Origin: JBKEAD01 sp047973165
Lineage (GTDB): Bacteria > Verrucomicrobiota > Verrucomicrobiia > Chthoniobacterales > JBKEAD01
Length of the DNA: 24,593 bases
Direction: 5' to 3'
Assembly: GCA_047973165.1 (NCBI GenBank)
Contig: JBKEBM010000014.1
Location: 1-24,593, forward strand
Part shown: piece after piece, positions 14,651-22,585 of the stretch
How positions within the stretch are numbered: the stretch's first letter is position 1
Layout: every line of letters begins with the position of its first letter
Translations under genes and position numbers: made by a program
The notes under the pieces: generated by a model
Told to the model about the DNA's origin: nothing
The model's input: the letters and a program-made list of their open reading frames with translations, nothing else
Database searches by the model: none

Positions 14651-14675
14651 GCATTAAGAATTATCTTTTTATACT
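14644..14675 (+). promoter_or_regulatory. Candidate ligA promoter
   Basis: TTGACC (14644-14649) and TATACT (14670-14675, five of six) lie on the plus strand with a long 20-nt spacer. The spacing is unfavourable, so the -10 is the stronger part of the call. The leader to the ligA ATG would be about 105 nt. I see no riboswitch or clear Shine-Dalgarno in it. Confidence 0.3.
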
Positions 14676-14786
14676 TTGCCTGGATACTCATTCGGTTTGC
14701 AGAACTTTAGGTGTATTTGCAGGCTCCGGAGGGATAGGTCAGGGATGTGTGGACCATTAAGGTGTGATGGTGATATAGAAAAACCC

Positions 14787-16871
14787 ATGTCGCAACTTTC
14801 GGATGACTCTAATGATTTGTTTAAAATGCCTTCGCAGGTGCAGCAGGTTCGTGCTGCGGAACTGCGCAGGGAGATTTTTCGTCATAATGATTTGTATTAT
14901 CGCGATGCGGATCCGGAGATTTCAGATCGGGAGTTTGATCGGCTTTTGTCGGAGCTGAAGGAGCTGGAAGAGGAATTTCCGGAGCTGGTGACAAAGGATT
15001 CTCCGACGCAGCGGGTGGGAGCTGCTCCTCTTGGTGTAAAAAAAGATGCGGCGTCTGCTGTGATCGATGCTTTTCAGACCGTGCAGCATCTCGTGCGGAT
15101 GGAGAGCCTGGATAATACTTATAATGAGTCGGAGGTGGGGGAGTTTGCGGCGCGTTTGGCAAAACTGTTGCCGGAGGAGGACCTGACTTTGACCGTGGAG
15201 CCGAAGGTGGATGGGGTGGCTATTTCGTTGCTTTATGAGGAGGGGCGTCTGGTGCGTGCGGCAACACGGGGGGATGGGGTGAGTGGCGATGATGTGACGC
15301 ATAATATTCGGACAATCCGGAGTGTGCCGGAGAAATTGCGGGGGACGAATCATCCGAGGCGGGTGGAGATTCGCGGGGAGGTTTTTTTGCCGAAGCGGCA
15401 GTTTGCAAAATTGAATGAGGCGAGGGAGGAGGAGGGGCAAGCACTTTTTGCAAATCCGAGAAATGCGGCGGCGGGGTCGCTGAAGCAGTTGGATTCGAGT
15501 GTGGCGGCGGCGCGGGGATTGGATGCGGTTTTTTATGGTTATGGGGAGTTTTCGGATGGCTTGCCGGAGACGCAGCGCGAGCTTTTGGGTTTGTATAAAG
15601 GGTGGGGGATTGCGGTGGCGGAGCGTTCCTGGGTGGCTCGGGATTCGGAGGAGGTGCTTGGGGCGATTCGGGAGCTTGGCGGGATGCGGTATGATTTTTC
15701 GTATGAGTTGGATGGGGCGGTTTTGAAGGTGGATCGGCTTGCGTTGCGGGAGGAGTTGGGTTCGACGGCGAAGGCTCCGCGCTGGGCAATTGCTTATAAG
15801 TATGAGGCGGAGCAGGCGGTGACGCGGTTGCTGGATATTACGATTCAGGTTGGGAGGACGGGGGCGTTGACGCCGGTGGCAGAGCTGGAGCCTGTGGTGG
15901 TGAGTGGGAGTCGGGTGAGTCGGGCGACCTTGCATAATGAGGAGGAGATTCGGAGGAAGGATATTCGTATCGGGGATCAGGTGGTGATTGAAAAGGCGGG
16001 GGAGATTATCCCTGCCGTGGTGGAGGTGAAGGTGGAGTTGCGGACGGGTGGGGAGAGGGAATTTGTGATGCCGGAGCAGTGTCCGGCTTGCGGGAGTCGG
16101 GTGGTGCGTTCGCCGGAGCAGGTGGCGATTCGTTGTATGAATCCGAACTGTGAGGCGCAGCTTCGGCGGGGGTTGGTGCATTTTGCTTCGCGGAAGGCGA
16201 TGGATATCGAGGGACTTGGGAAGAGTGTGGTGGAGCAGCTTGTGGATGAGGGCCTGGTTACAAATCTGGCAGATATTTATACTTTAGAGGCGGAGACTTT
16301 GATTAAGCTGGAGCGGAAGGCGGAGAAGAGTGTGAGTAAATTGCTGGTTGCAATCGAGGAGAGTAAGGGGCGGCCTTTTTGGCGTTTGCTTTTTGGTTTG
16401 GGAATTTTGCATGTGGGGGAGACGGCTGCCAGAAAGCTGGCGGCGAGGTTTCATACGATGGATGGTTTGCGGTCGGCGACGCCGGAGGAACTGCGGGATA
16501 CAGATGATATTGGTGAGATCATGGTGGCGAGTATTCGGCTTTGGTTTGAAAATGAGGAGGTGCAAAAACTGTTGGAGCGCTTGCGGGAGCTGGGGTTGAA
16601 TCTGGGCGAGCGGGATGAGCGTGCTTCGGTGGATGCCGGGGTTTTGACGGGTTCGACATGGGTGCTCACGGGGACGCTGAGTGCGGGACGTTCGGAGGTG
16701 GCGGAGATGATTCGTGCTGCTGGTGGAACGGTAACGAGCAGTGTCTCGAAAAAAACAACTTACTTATTGGCGGGAGCTGAGGCCGGGAGTAAACTGGAGA
16801 AGGCTAAAAAACTGGGGGTTGAAATTCTCGATGAAGAGGCATTTCGAAACATACTGCAAAAGAAACAATGA
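14787..16871 (+). CDS. ligA: NAD-dependent DNA ligase LigA
   Basis: LigA seals nicks in DNA during replication and repair using NAD. From the ATG at 14787 the protein has 694 residues. It shows domain Ia (HNDLYYRDADPEISDREFDRLL), the adenylation site with catalytic K140 in EPKVDG, the NTase motifs TRGDG and RGEVF, and the OB fold (VGRTGALTPVAELEPV). The C4 zinc finger follows (C432, C435, C450, C455), then helix-hairpin-helix repeats (about 475-600) and a C-terminal BRCT domain (about 612-694, GVLTGSTWVLTGTLSAGRSEVAEMIRAAGG). All main domains are present. An ATG at 14826 is an equally plausible start, and neither has a Shine-Dalgarno. The coding strand is strikingly G-rich. The stop overlaps the next gene's start (ATGA). 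Confidence 0.97.
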   Translation: MSQLSDDSNDLFKMPSQVQQVRAAELRREIFRHNDLYYRDADPEISDREFDRLLSELKELEEEFPELVTKDSPTQRVGAAPLGVKKDAASAVIDAFQTVQHLVRMESLDNTYNESEVGEFAARLAKLLPEEDLTLTVEPKVDGVAISLLYEEGRLVRAATRGDGVSGDDVTHNIRTIRSVPEKLRGTNHPRRVEIRGEVFLPKRQFAKLNEAREEEGQALFANPRNAAAGSLKQLDSSVAAARGLDAVFYGYGEFSDGLPETQRELLGLYKGWGIAVAERSWVARDSEEVLGAIRELGGMRYDFSYELDGAVLKVDRLALREELGSTAKAPRWAIAYKYEAEQAVTRLLDITIQVGRTGALTPVAELEPVVVSGSRVSRATLHNEEEIRRKDIRIGDQVVIEKAGEIIPAVVEVKVELRTGGEREFVMPEQCPACGSRVVRSPEQVAIRCMNPNCEAQLRRGLVHFASRKAMDIEGLGKSVVEQLVDEGLVTNLADIYTLEAETLIKLERKAEKSVSKLLVAIEESKGRPFWRLLFGLGILHVGETAARKLAARFHTMDGLRSATPEELRDTDDIGEIMVASIRLWFENEEVQKLLERLRELGLNLGERDERASVDAGVLTGSTWVLTGTLSAGRSEVAEMIRAAGGTVTSSVSKKTTYLLAGAEAGSKLEKAKKLGVEILDEEAFRNILQKKQ

Positions 16872-18151
16872 AAACTGAAAGTGACTTTTCCTGTCTTGCG
16901 AGTCGTTCAACTCGCGAGCTTTGTAATGAAAATATATTAAATACTTACGGTCGTTTCGATCTGGAGATTTCCTGGGGTGAGGGGTGTCGTGTCTGGGATG
17001 AGACGGGGAAAAGCTATCTTGATTTTGGTGCGGGGATTGCGGTTTGTTCGCTTGGGCATGCGCACCCTGCGGTGACTCGTGCGGTTGCGGAGCAGGCGGG
17101 CTTGCTGGTGCATACTTCGAATTTATATTTTACGCGTCCGCAGGCGGAACTGGCGGCTCGCCTGAATGAAGTCGTCGAATCGGATGGGAGGATTTTCTTT
17201 TGCAATAGTGGGGCTGAGGCTAATGAGGGCTTGTATAAGCTGGCACGTCGTTACGGTGCAGCGACGGGGCGGTATGAGATTATTACATTTAAAAATTCTT
17301 TTCATGGTCGGACTTTGGGGGGGATTGCAGCGACGGGGCAGGAAAAAGTGAAGCAGGGTTTTGCTCCGATGGTGGAGGGGTTTCGTCATGCTGTTTTTAA
17401 TGATATCAATTCGGTGCGGGAGCAGTTGTCGGAGAAGACGGTAGCGGTATTGCTGGAGCCGATCCAGGGGGAGAGCGGCGTGCATATCGCACATTATGAG
17501 TTTTTGCAGGCTTTGGCGGAGCTTTGTAAGGAGCGTGATTTACTTCTGCTTTTTGATGAGATTCAGTGTGGTCTTGGCCGCACGGGGGATTGGTGCGCAT
17601 GGAAAAGTTTGGTGGGTACGAGTGTCGAGCCGGATGCCGTGAGCTGGGCAAAGGGAATCGCTAACGGGATGCCGTTGGGTGCTTTTTGGATTCGTAATCG
17701 GGAGCTGCGTTCGGAGCAGGGCGGAGAGGCGAAAAGCTTGCCGGAATTGCTCGGGCCGGGTTCGCATGGGACGACTTATGGAGGAAATCCGGTTTCGTGT
17801 GCGGCAGCACTGGCCGTTTTGGAGACAATTCAAAAAGAAGAGCTGTTGGCAAATGTGCTTGAGCTTGGAGCTTACCTGCGTGATGCGCTTGGGGATATAA
17901 ATCATCCCGCTGTGGCGGAGGTGCGGGCGATCGGGCTGATGATCGGGCTGGGGCTGAATAAAGATTTTCTTAGCGGAGTGGCTGGGGGAGTTTCGCCTGC
18001 GATTTTTCTGAGTAAGCAGCTCATGGCAGCTGGTCTTTTGGTGATCCCGGCGGGTGAGGAGACGATACGTTTGCTGCCGCCTCTCAATGTGAGGCGTGAG
18101 GAGATCGATGAAGCGGTGGGGATTATTTCGGAGTTTTTAGAGAAGCTTTAA
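16868..18151 (+). CDS. argD: Acetylornithine aminotransferase (class III PLP enzyme)
   Basis: The enzyme converts N-acetylglutamate semialdehyde to N-acetylornithine with glutamate in arginine synthesis. The 427-residue class-III aminotransferase has the expected blocks: NTYGRFDLEISWGEGCRVWDETGKSYLDFGAGIAVCSLGHAHP, FCNSGAEANEGLYKLARRYG, NSFHGRTLGGIAATGQ, LLEPIQGESGV, LLLFDEIQCGLGRTG and HGTTYGGNPVSCAAALAVLE. The Schiff-base lysine is K262 in SWAKGIANGMPLGAFW. The N-terminal extension of about 20 residues is slightly long. Other class-III enzymes (ornithine, 4-aminobutyrate) are less likely because of the GAGIAVCSLGHAHP and NSGAEANE blocks. The ATG overlaps the ligA stop by four bases, so translation is likely coupled. 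Confidence 0.9.
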   Translation: MKTESDFSCLASRSTRELCNENILNTYGRFDLEISWGEGCRVWDETGKSYLDFGAGIAVCSLGHAHPAVTRAVAEQAGLLVHTSNLYFTRPQAELAARLNEVVESDGRIFFCNSGAEANEGLYKLARRYGAATGRYEIITFKNSFHGRTLGGIAATGQEKVKQGFAPMVEGFRHAVFNDINSVREQLSEKTVAVLLEPIQGESGVHIAHYEFLQALAELCKERDLLLLFDEIQCGLGRTGDWCAWKSLVGTSVEPDAVSWAKGIANGMPLGAFWIRNRELRSEQGGEAKSLPELLGPGSHGTTYGGNPVSCAAALAVLETIQKEELLANVLELGAYLRDALGDINHPAVAEVRAIGLMIGLGLNKDFLSGVAGGVSPAIFLSKQLMAAGLLVIPAGEETIRLLPPLNVRREEIDEAVGIISEFLEKL

Positions 18152-18337
18152 AGTTGTAAGGAGATTTTCCGGGGAGTATCGGCCTTTTTTTTGATATAGT
18201 ATTTATAAGTTGTTCAAAACCCTGGAGACGGCGTTAAAAAGATGCCCGTTGGGACAAGGCCAGCGTGAATTTTTTCGCCTTGTCTCCAAAATTTTGTCCG
18301 GCCTCTCTGCCGAAAAGCGGGTTTCCGGATGCGCCCT
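18152..18337. other. Convergent intergenic region with inverted repeats
   Basis: This 186-nt gap separates argD (+) and the carboxyltransferase gene (-). On the plus strand a T8 run (18185-18192), preceded by a weak ccg/cgg hairpin, probably ends the argD transcript. A 10-bp inverted repeat (gggacaaggc at 18251-18260 with gccttgtctc at 18277-18286, one G-T pair) has a 16-nt loop. On the minus strand five Ts follow 8-9 nt later, so it may end the carboxyltransferase transcript. A second pair, tggagac (18223-18229) and gtctcca (18282-18288), competes for the same right arm. No convincing gene lies here. Confidence 0.4.
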
Positions 18338-20584
18338 TTATAAAGCAAAAGAAGACTTCCATACCTGGATGCGGTGTTGCATGTCGGTTTGGAGGCGGAT
18401 GTATTTTCCGGTGATGCTGCGCTGGATACGCTGAATCCAGGGATCATTGAAATTCTCTTTGTTCAGGCGTTTGTTGAGGCGCTGCATGTCTTCGATTTTT
18501 AGACAGCGGCTGGCGTAGATTTTTGGATTGGTGGCGTATTTTGCCACGTCGTTTACGAAGCTCTGGATCATCGCAAGGCTGTTAAATAAATCGGCAATGG
18601 TGAGTTGGGAAAATTTTTTCAGGGCTTCTTCCATCTGTGTTTTTTCCTGTCGCCGGGGACGCAGGTCGAGTTCGATAAGGCTGTCGCTTACATTGCGTGC
18701 GGCATTTTTTAGTTCACCTGCGACTTGTTCCGATGTGAGAAGTTTTGAGAGGTGACTTTGCAAAATAGTACCGCCGCTCCAGATGGGTAAATCGACATAA
18801 ACATCGTAAAGATGTTTGTAGATGCCTTCGCCAAGAGTACTTAATTTTTGATTTAAAATCTGCTCGACGCTGATGTTTTCAGTGACAACTTCCTGGGCAC
18901 CCAGATAGGAGAGGATGGGCTGCATGAGAGTTTCGTATCCGGTGAAGGTGCTGCCTCGTCCGTCGATTTTTGCGGATTCGGAGCGTTTCAGATAAATGTT
19001 GACGGCCTGTTCGATGGGATCGTCACTTGCGGCGGCAGTAGTGGGTTTGAGTGCGTAGAGAATGCTGAGTTGATCAAAGCTTGCGAAGGAGAGTGCCCGT
19101 GCTCCGAGCTTTTGGATGAGCTGCCAGGTTGCCTGCTGAGCCTCGCGGAGGTCGTTGCCTTTGGGGCGACGGGAGGGGTGTTCGGCACAGATGTCGAGTT
19201 GTTGCGCATTGTGATTTTTGAAAAATTCGAGGACCTGGGATGAAGGAGAATGCACGCGGGATTCGGCATCGTATTCTTTCAGCTCGCCGTAGTAACCGAG
19301 GATGAGTTTCGCAAAGCGAATGTCGGGATTGGGTTGTCCGTTTCGGTTGAGATAACGCCCGGCCAGGTCGTCGGAGAAAGGTTCTGCGCCGATGGCGAGG
19401 TTGGTGATGGCTTGTTTACAGCAAATGTCGGCGGTTGGCGTGACCAGGAGCGGCAGGGCTGCATCGATGCAGACGCGTTTTAACTCATTCAAAAAAAGTG
19501 CGACGATGAAAGGGAAGCCGTCTTCGCGTTTGCAGGGCAGGGAGCTTAGTTTGGCTTTAGTGGCGTCGTCGGTTGCATCGTATTTTGCGAGGATGGCGGT
19601 GACCTGCTGCTGCAAGTCGGAGATTACAAAAGGCATGGCTCCGCCGGGGACGCCAGCGGCACAGAGTTGCTCCTTGAGCGGGTCGTCGATCTGATGATCC
19701 TGGCGTTTGGGTGCTCGTCCCCATAGGCTTTGCAGAGAGCTTTGGTGCTTTGCGTATTGAGGAGATTCGGCCTGTTCCGGAAAAACTTCTGCAAGTGGGT
19801 GATGGGCGGAACCGCCGGCGAGCGGGCCTTCCACGGTTTCGATTCTGTCCACTCCGAGTTCGATGGCTTTTTTGATGGCGGCCTGTGAACGTAGTGCGTT
19901 TGTCGAGTGGCAGTGCAGGGTGAGGGGAATATTTTGTGGAGCCAGGATTTCCTGGAGTGCGGGGAGCAGGGTCGCGACACGTTTTTCTGTGAGCTGGCCG
20001 GACATATCTTTGATTGCAATTGCGTTGTAGCCGGCGGCCAGGAGGATTTTTGAATAGTTGCAATAGTATTCGTCGTTGTAGCGTTCCGGTGCTTCCGGGT
20101 AATGCACAAAGCAAAAGGCACCTTCCAGAATCAGGTCTTTATTGGAGCGAATGGACTCGGGGAGCTCAAGGTTTTCAATATCGTTCAGCGCATCGAAGAA
20201 GCGGATTTTATTGATTCCTTCTTTGATGAATTCCTTCAGCGTAAACTCGAGGACATCTTTGTCGTAGTGCCGAAATCCGAGTGCGTTTGCTCCGCGGAAG
20301 AGCATTTGCAGAGATAGCTGACAGCCTTGTTTTGAGCTGTGGAGAGCCTGGTTTATTGTGCCGACGAGTCGAAAGGGATTGTAGCCGCGCCTGATGGCTG
20401 TTTGGAAACTCTGGCCGCCTGCGATTTCGGCTCCTGCGGCTCCGGCACTTTGGGCGGAGAGCAGAGCCTTGACCCAGCCACGGGCTTCAAAGACCCAGTC
20501 GGCTGAGTCGAGGGTGGATTGTTGTCCGTCGCGCAGGCTGAGGTCAACCCACTTTGTTGTTTCTGATTTCGTATCGGGCACCAT
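18338..20584 (-). CDS. Biotin-dependent carboxyltransferase-domain protein (PycB/OadA-like) lacking a biotinyl domain, with long C-terminal extension
   Basis: The first about 500 of 748 residues match the carboxyltransferase (HMGL-like plus PYC/OADA) domains of pyruvate carboxylase and oxaloacetate decarboxylase alpha subunits. Blocks seen are DLSLRDGQQS, MLFRGANALGFRHYDKDVLE, FFDALNDIENLE, IAIKDMSGQLT and LHCHSTNALR, then GPLAGGSAHHP, GVPGGAMPFVISDL and a closing RPKGNDL...ILYALKP. The metal ligands D14, K192, H224 and H226 are all present. In these enzymes the Lys is carbamylated. The usual AMKM biotin-attachment domain is absent. Instead about 240 mainly helical residues of no recognised family follow, with basic ends (LDLRPRRQEK, RLNKRLNKEN). 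No biotin carboxylase or carrier gene is adjacent. The ATG has no Shine-Dalgarno; a TATATT -10 candidate sits at 20610-20615. The substrate is not known. Confidence 0.82.
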   Translation of the reverse strand: MVPDTKSETTKWVDLSLRDGQQSTLDSADWVFEARGWVKALLSAQSAGAAGAEIAGGQSFQTAIRRGYNPFRLVGTINQALHSSKQGCQLSLQMLFRGANALGFRHYDKDVLEFTLKEFIKEGINKIRFFDALNDIENLELPESIRSNKDLILEGAFCFVHYPEAPERYNDEYYCNYSKILLAAGYNAIAIKDMSGQLTEKRVATLLPALQEILAPQNIPLTLHCHSTNALRSQAAIKKAIELGVDRIETVEGPLAGGSAHHPLAEVFPEQAESPQYAKHQSSLQSLWGRAPKRQDHQIDDPLKEQLCAAGVPGGAMPFVISDLQQQVTAILAKYDATDDATKAKLSSLPCKREDGFPFIVALFLNELKRVCIDAALPLLVTPTADICCKQAITNLAIGAEPFSDDLAGRYLNRNGQPNPDIRFAKLILGYYGELKEYDAESRVHSPSSQVLEFFKNHNAQQLDICAEHPSRRPKGNDLREAQQATWQLIQKLGARALSFASFDQLSILYALKPTTAAASDDPIEQAVNIYLKRSESAKIDGRGSTFTGYETLMQPILSYLGAQEVVTENISVEQILNQKLSTLGEGIYKHLYDVYVDLPIWSGGTILQSHLSKLLTSEQVAGELKNAARNVSDSLIELDLRPRRQEKTQMEEALKKFSQLTIADLFNSLAMIQSFVNDVAKYATNPKIYASRCLKIEDMQRLNKRLNKENFNDPWIQRIQRSITGKYIRLQTDMQHRIQVWKSSFAL

Positions 20585-20652
20585 AATTTTCAGGTATTCG
20601 GGAATCGGGAATATACTAATTTGGGAGAAATAAACGAAAAATTTTTCAGCAT

Positions 20653-20691
20653 AATGAAATCATACAAATTCCGGAAACAGCTTATTTCATT
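20653..20691 (-). terminator. Possible terminator of the ABC-HlyD-TPR operon
   Basis: 8-bp arms aatgaaat (20653-20660) and atttcatt (20684-20691) enclose 23 nt containing the palindrome ttccggaa. On the minus strand a T5 run follows about 12 nt after the stem. The right arm overlaps the TPR stop codon. The stem is AT-rich and weak. Confidence 0.3.
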
Positions 20692-21452
20692 TTGCTAAGA
20701 GTTGTGCGTGCGGTTTTTTGAGCCTGGAGTTCGTCTTTGTTTTTTGCCTTTAAGCGGAGAGCGAGTTCGAATTCTTTTTTCGCTTCCTTCCGGTTTTCTG
20801 CGGCCAGGTAAGCTCGCCCGAGCTCGACATGGTGCTGGATACGCCGGGGGGCAAGGGCAACGGCTTTTTTAAAACATTTGATGGAAGTCTTCAGCGAGGC
20901 GGGCGGGAGTTTGCCCTGGAGGATGCGGGCAAAGGTACGCAGGACAGGGTTTAGGGTCGCCATTTCGTAATGCCAGCGCCCCTGGATGTGCCAGGCGTAA
21001 TCGAGTTTTGGGTTTAATCTGGCGGCTTCTTCGGCTTCGCTTTTGATGAGTTCGGAGTAAGTAAGCTGTTTGCGCGGAGGCAAATTTTCGGCCAGACGGC
21101 CATAGCTGACAGCGAGGGCGAGGTGGGCTTCGCCGCTTTTTGGATCAGCTTTGATTGCTCTTTGGGCATGATCGATGGCGATTTCGGTGAGCTTTATTCG
21201 TCCGTCTTTGGAAATAATGTAGGCGACACTTGCTGCATACTGCTCGGCCAGACGATACAAAATTGCCGCCTGCTCCGGGTCATTTCGGTTGGCCTGCTCC
21301 AGGAGAATAATTGCTTCCTGGTGCTTTTGTTGTTCCCGAAGTTGGTCGGCCTTTAAAATAATTTTTTGAGACTCCGGGGAGAGTGTGGAGGCGGCAAAAG
21401 TGCAGGCTTGCGACAATATGAAAAAAAGAAAAAAGAGGGCGGGTAAACGCAT
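20682..21452 (-). CDS. Exported TPR-repeat protein
   Basis: This 256-residue protein has a signal peptide (MRLPALFFLFFILSQACTFAAS) and several tetratricopeptide repeats. The first is ILKADQLREQQKHQEAIILLEQANRNDPEQAAILYRLAEQY, then a block around KLTEIAIDHAQRAIKADPKSGEAHLALAVSYGRLA, and a last one ending CFKKAVALAPRRIQHHVELGRAYLAAENRKEAKKEFELALRLK. The arrangement resembles the RMDN/FAM82-type TPR fold, but that is a fold-level impression. Cys17 lies in SQAC, a marginal lipobox, so it could be a lipoprotein. The ATG at 21452 (not the TTG at 21458) follows the HlyD stop by 2 nt. It is the last gene of the exporter operon and probably acts in the periplasm as an adaptor or assembly factor, which is an inference. 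Confidence 0.8.
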   Translation of the reverse strand: MRLPALFFLFFILSQACTFAASTLSPESQKIILKADQLREQQKHQEAIILLEQANRNDPEQAAILYRLAEQYAASVAYIISKDGRIKLTEIAIDHAQRAIKADPKSGEAHLALAVSYGRLAENLPPRKQLTYSELIKSEAEEAARLNPKLDYAWHIQGRWHYEMATLNPVLRTFARILQGKLPPASLKTSIKCFKKAVALAPRRIQHHVELGRAYLAAENRKEAKKEFELALRLKAKNKDELQAQKTARTTLSKMK

Positions 21453-21454
21453 AG

Positions 21455-22567
21455 TCAACGCAGGTTTGAAGGCAGAAAAAGCTTCCAGAGCGGGATTCGC
21501 TGAATGATAATTCGTGCCTCTACGGTTGAGCCAATGACTAATTCACGGGGAGTTTTATCTACTCTGGCCACCACGCGGTAAAGCGGCCCCTGCGTTTTCG
21601 AATCTGATACAGGCTCGGGCCTTGGCTCGGGCTCGAGGGCTACGCGCAGGACGGTGCCTTCGATGTAGCCGTGCCGCAGAGTGTCAAAAGATTTGGACTT
21701 CATCACGACGTGTTGTCCGGTGCGAATACGGTCAAACTGATTTTCTCCTGCGAAAATCTCGACGTTGCTGGCTTCACCGTGTGCGATATGTGCGAGCTCT
21801 TCGCCACGAGTGATGCGCTGCCCGGGGCGGCGTTTGTTAATCAGTGTCACAAAACCATCTTCGGGTGCACTCAGAGTGCAGCGTTTGATACGCTCACGAC
21901 GGAGTTTTGCCTCGACTTCCAGTGCACGGAGGGCGGACTGGGCATTTTGGATTTCGGCTCTGGCCTCGCTGAGGATAGTTGCTTCGAGTCCTTGTTCGAG
22001 TATCTGAAGTTTTTCCTGGGTTTTGATTTTTTCGGACTCTGCGATCTCGACGGCGAGGCGGGAACGTTCGGTCTCCTGTTTGCTGACGAGTCCCCGGGCC
22101 AGGAGATCGCTTGAGCGTTGATATTCCACTTTGCTTTGGAGAAGGCGTTCTTTGGCGATGGTGAGCTCTTCGTGCATGTGCCAGAATTCTTTGGGGAGGG
22201 GGAGTTTGGCGGTTCGTTCGAGGCGGGTTCTTTGAAATTCCAGCTCACTGCGAGCTTTTTCGATGTTGGCTTCGATTTGAGCAAGCTCGTCCTGATGCAA
22301 TGTGTCGTCGAGTTGCAGGACAGGCTGGCCTTTACTGACTTTTTCTCCCTCTCGGGCAAAAATTTCTTTGAGTGTGCCGTCTTCGGGAGAGTGAAGGTAG
22401 GTGTCACGCTCGGCACTTACACGACCCTCGGCAATGATGCGTTCGTCCACGGGAATGAAAAGGAGAAGAGCGATGAGGATGACTGTGAAGACAGCCACCA
22501 GTCCCAGCACCATGCGTCGCATGGTGCGAATTTGCTTATGGATATTTGGTTGTCGGTCCGGATTCAT
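21455..22567 (-). CDS. HlyD-family membrane-fusion (periplasmic adaptor) protein
   Basis: The 370-residue adaptor has an N-terminal cytoplasmic tail and one TM (about residues 18-38, MVLGLVAVFTVILIALLLFIPV). It then has a first lipoyl half (SPEDGTLKEIFAREGEKVSKGQPVLQLDD) and a long coiled-coil hairpin (about 75-225, Glu/Leu/Arg-rich). The second lipoyl half (LSAPEDGFVTLINKRRPGQRITRGEELAHI) and beta-barrel follow, ending VIGSTVEARIIIQRIPLWKLFLP. This is the HlyD/EmrA topology used by type I secretion and other ABC exporters. The ATG at 22567 is used instead of a GTG at 22570. It lies 18 nt after the ABC transporter stop and 2 nt before the TPR gene. The partner is the adjacent ABC protein; no outer-membrane channel is encoded beside it. 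Confidence 0.88.
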   Translation of the reverse strand: MNPDRQPNIHKQIRTMRRMVLGLVAVFTVILIALLLFIPVDERIIAEGRVSAERDTYLHSPEDGTLKEIFAREGEKVSKGQPVLQLDDTLHQDELAQIEANIEKARSELEFQRTRLERTAKLPLPKEFWHMHEELTIAKERLLQSKVEYQRSSDLLARGLVSKQETERSRLAVEIAESEKIKTQEKLQILEQGLEATILSEARAEIQNAQSALRALEVEAKLRRERIKRCTLSAPEDGFVTLINKRRPGQRITRGEELAHIAHGEASNVEIFAGENQFDRIRTGQHVVMKSKSFDTLRHGYIEGTVLRVALEPEPRPEPVSDSKTQGPLYRVVARVDKTPRELVIGSTVEARIIIQRIPLWKLFLPSNLR

Positions 22568-22585
22568 CACTGGGGCAGGGGAGTT

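Noticed and set aside
14922..16181. Long antisense open frame (419 codons) on the minus strand inside ligA
   Set aside because: Its translation is His/Pro/Arg/Leu-rich with no domain or hydrophobic pattern, as expected for the complement of a very G-rich gene. ligA itself is complete and certain.
18210..18434. 74-codon plus-strand ORF at the end of the carboxyltransferase gene
   Set aside because: It overlaps the 3' end of a well-supported gene and the terminator-like repeats, has no ribosome site and no family features.
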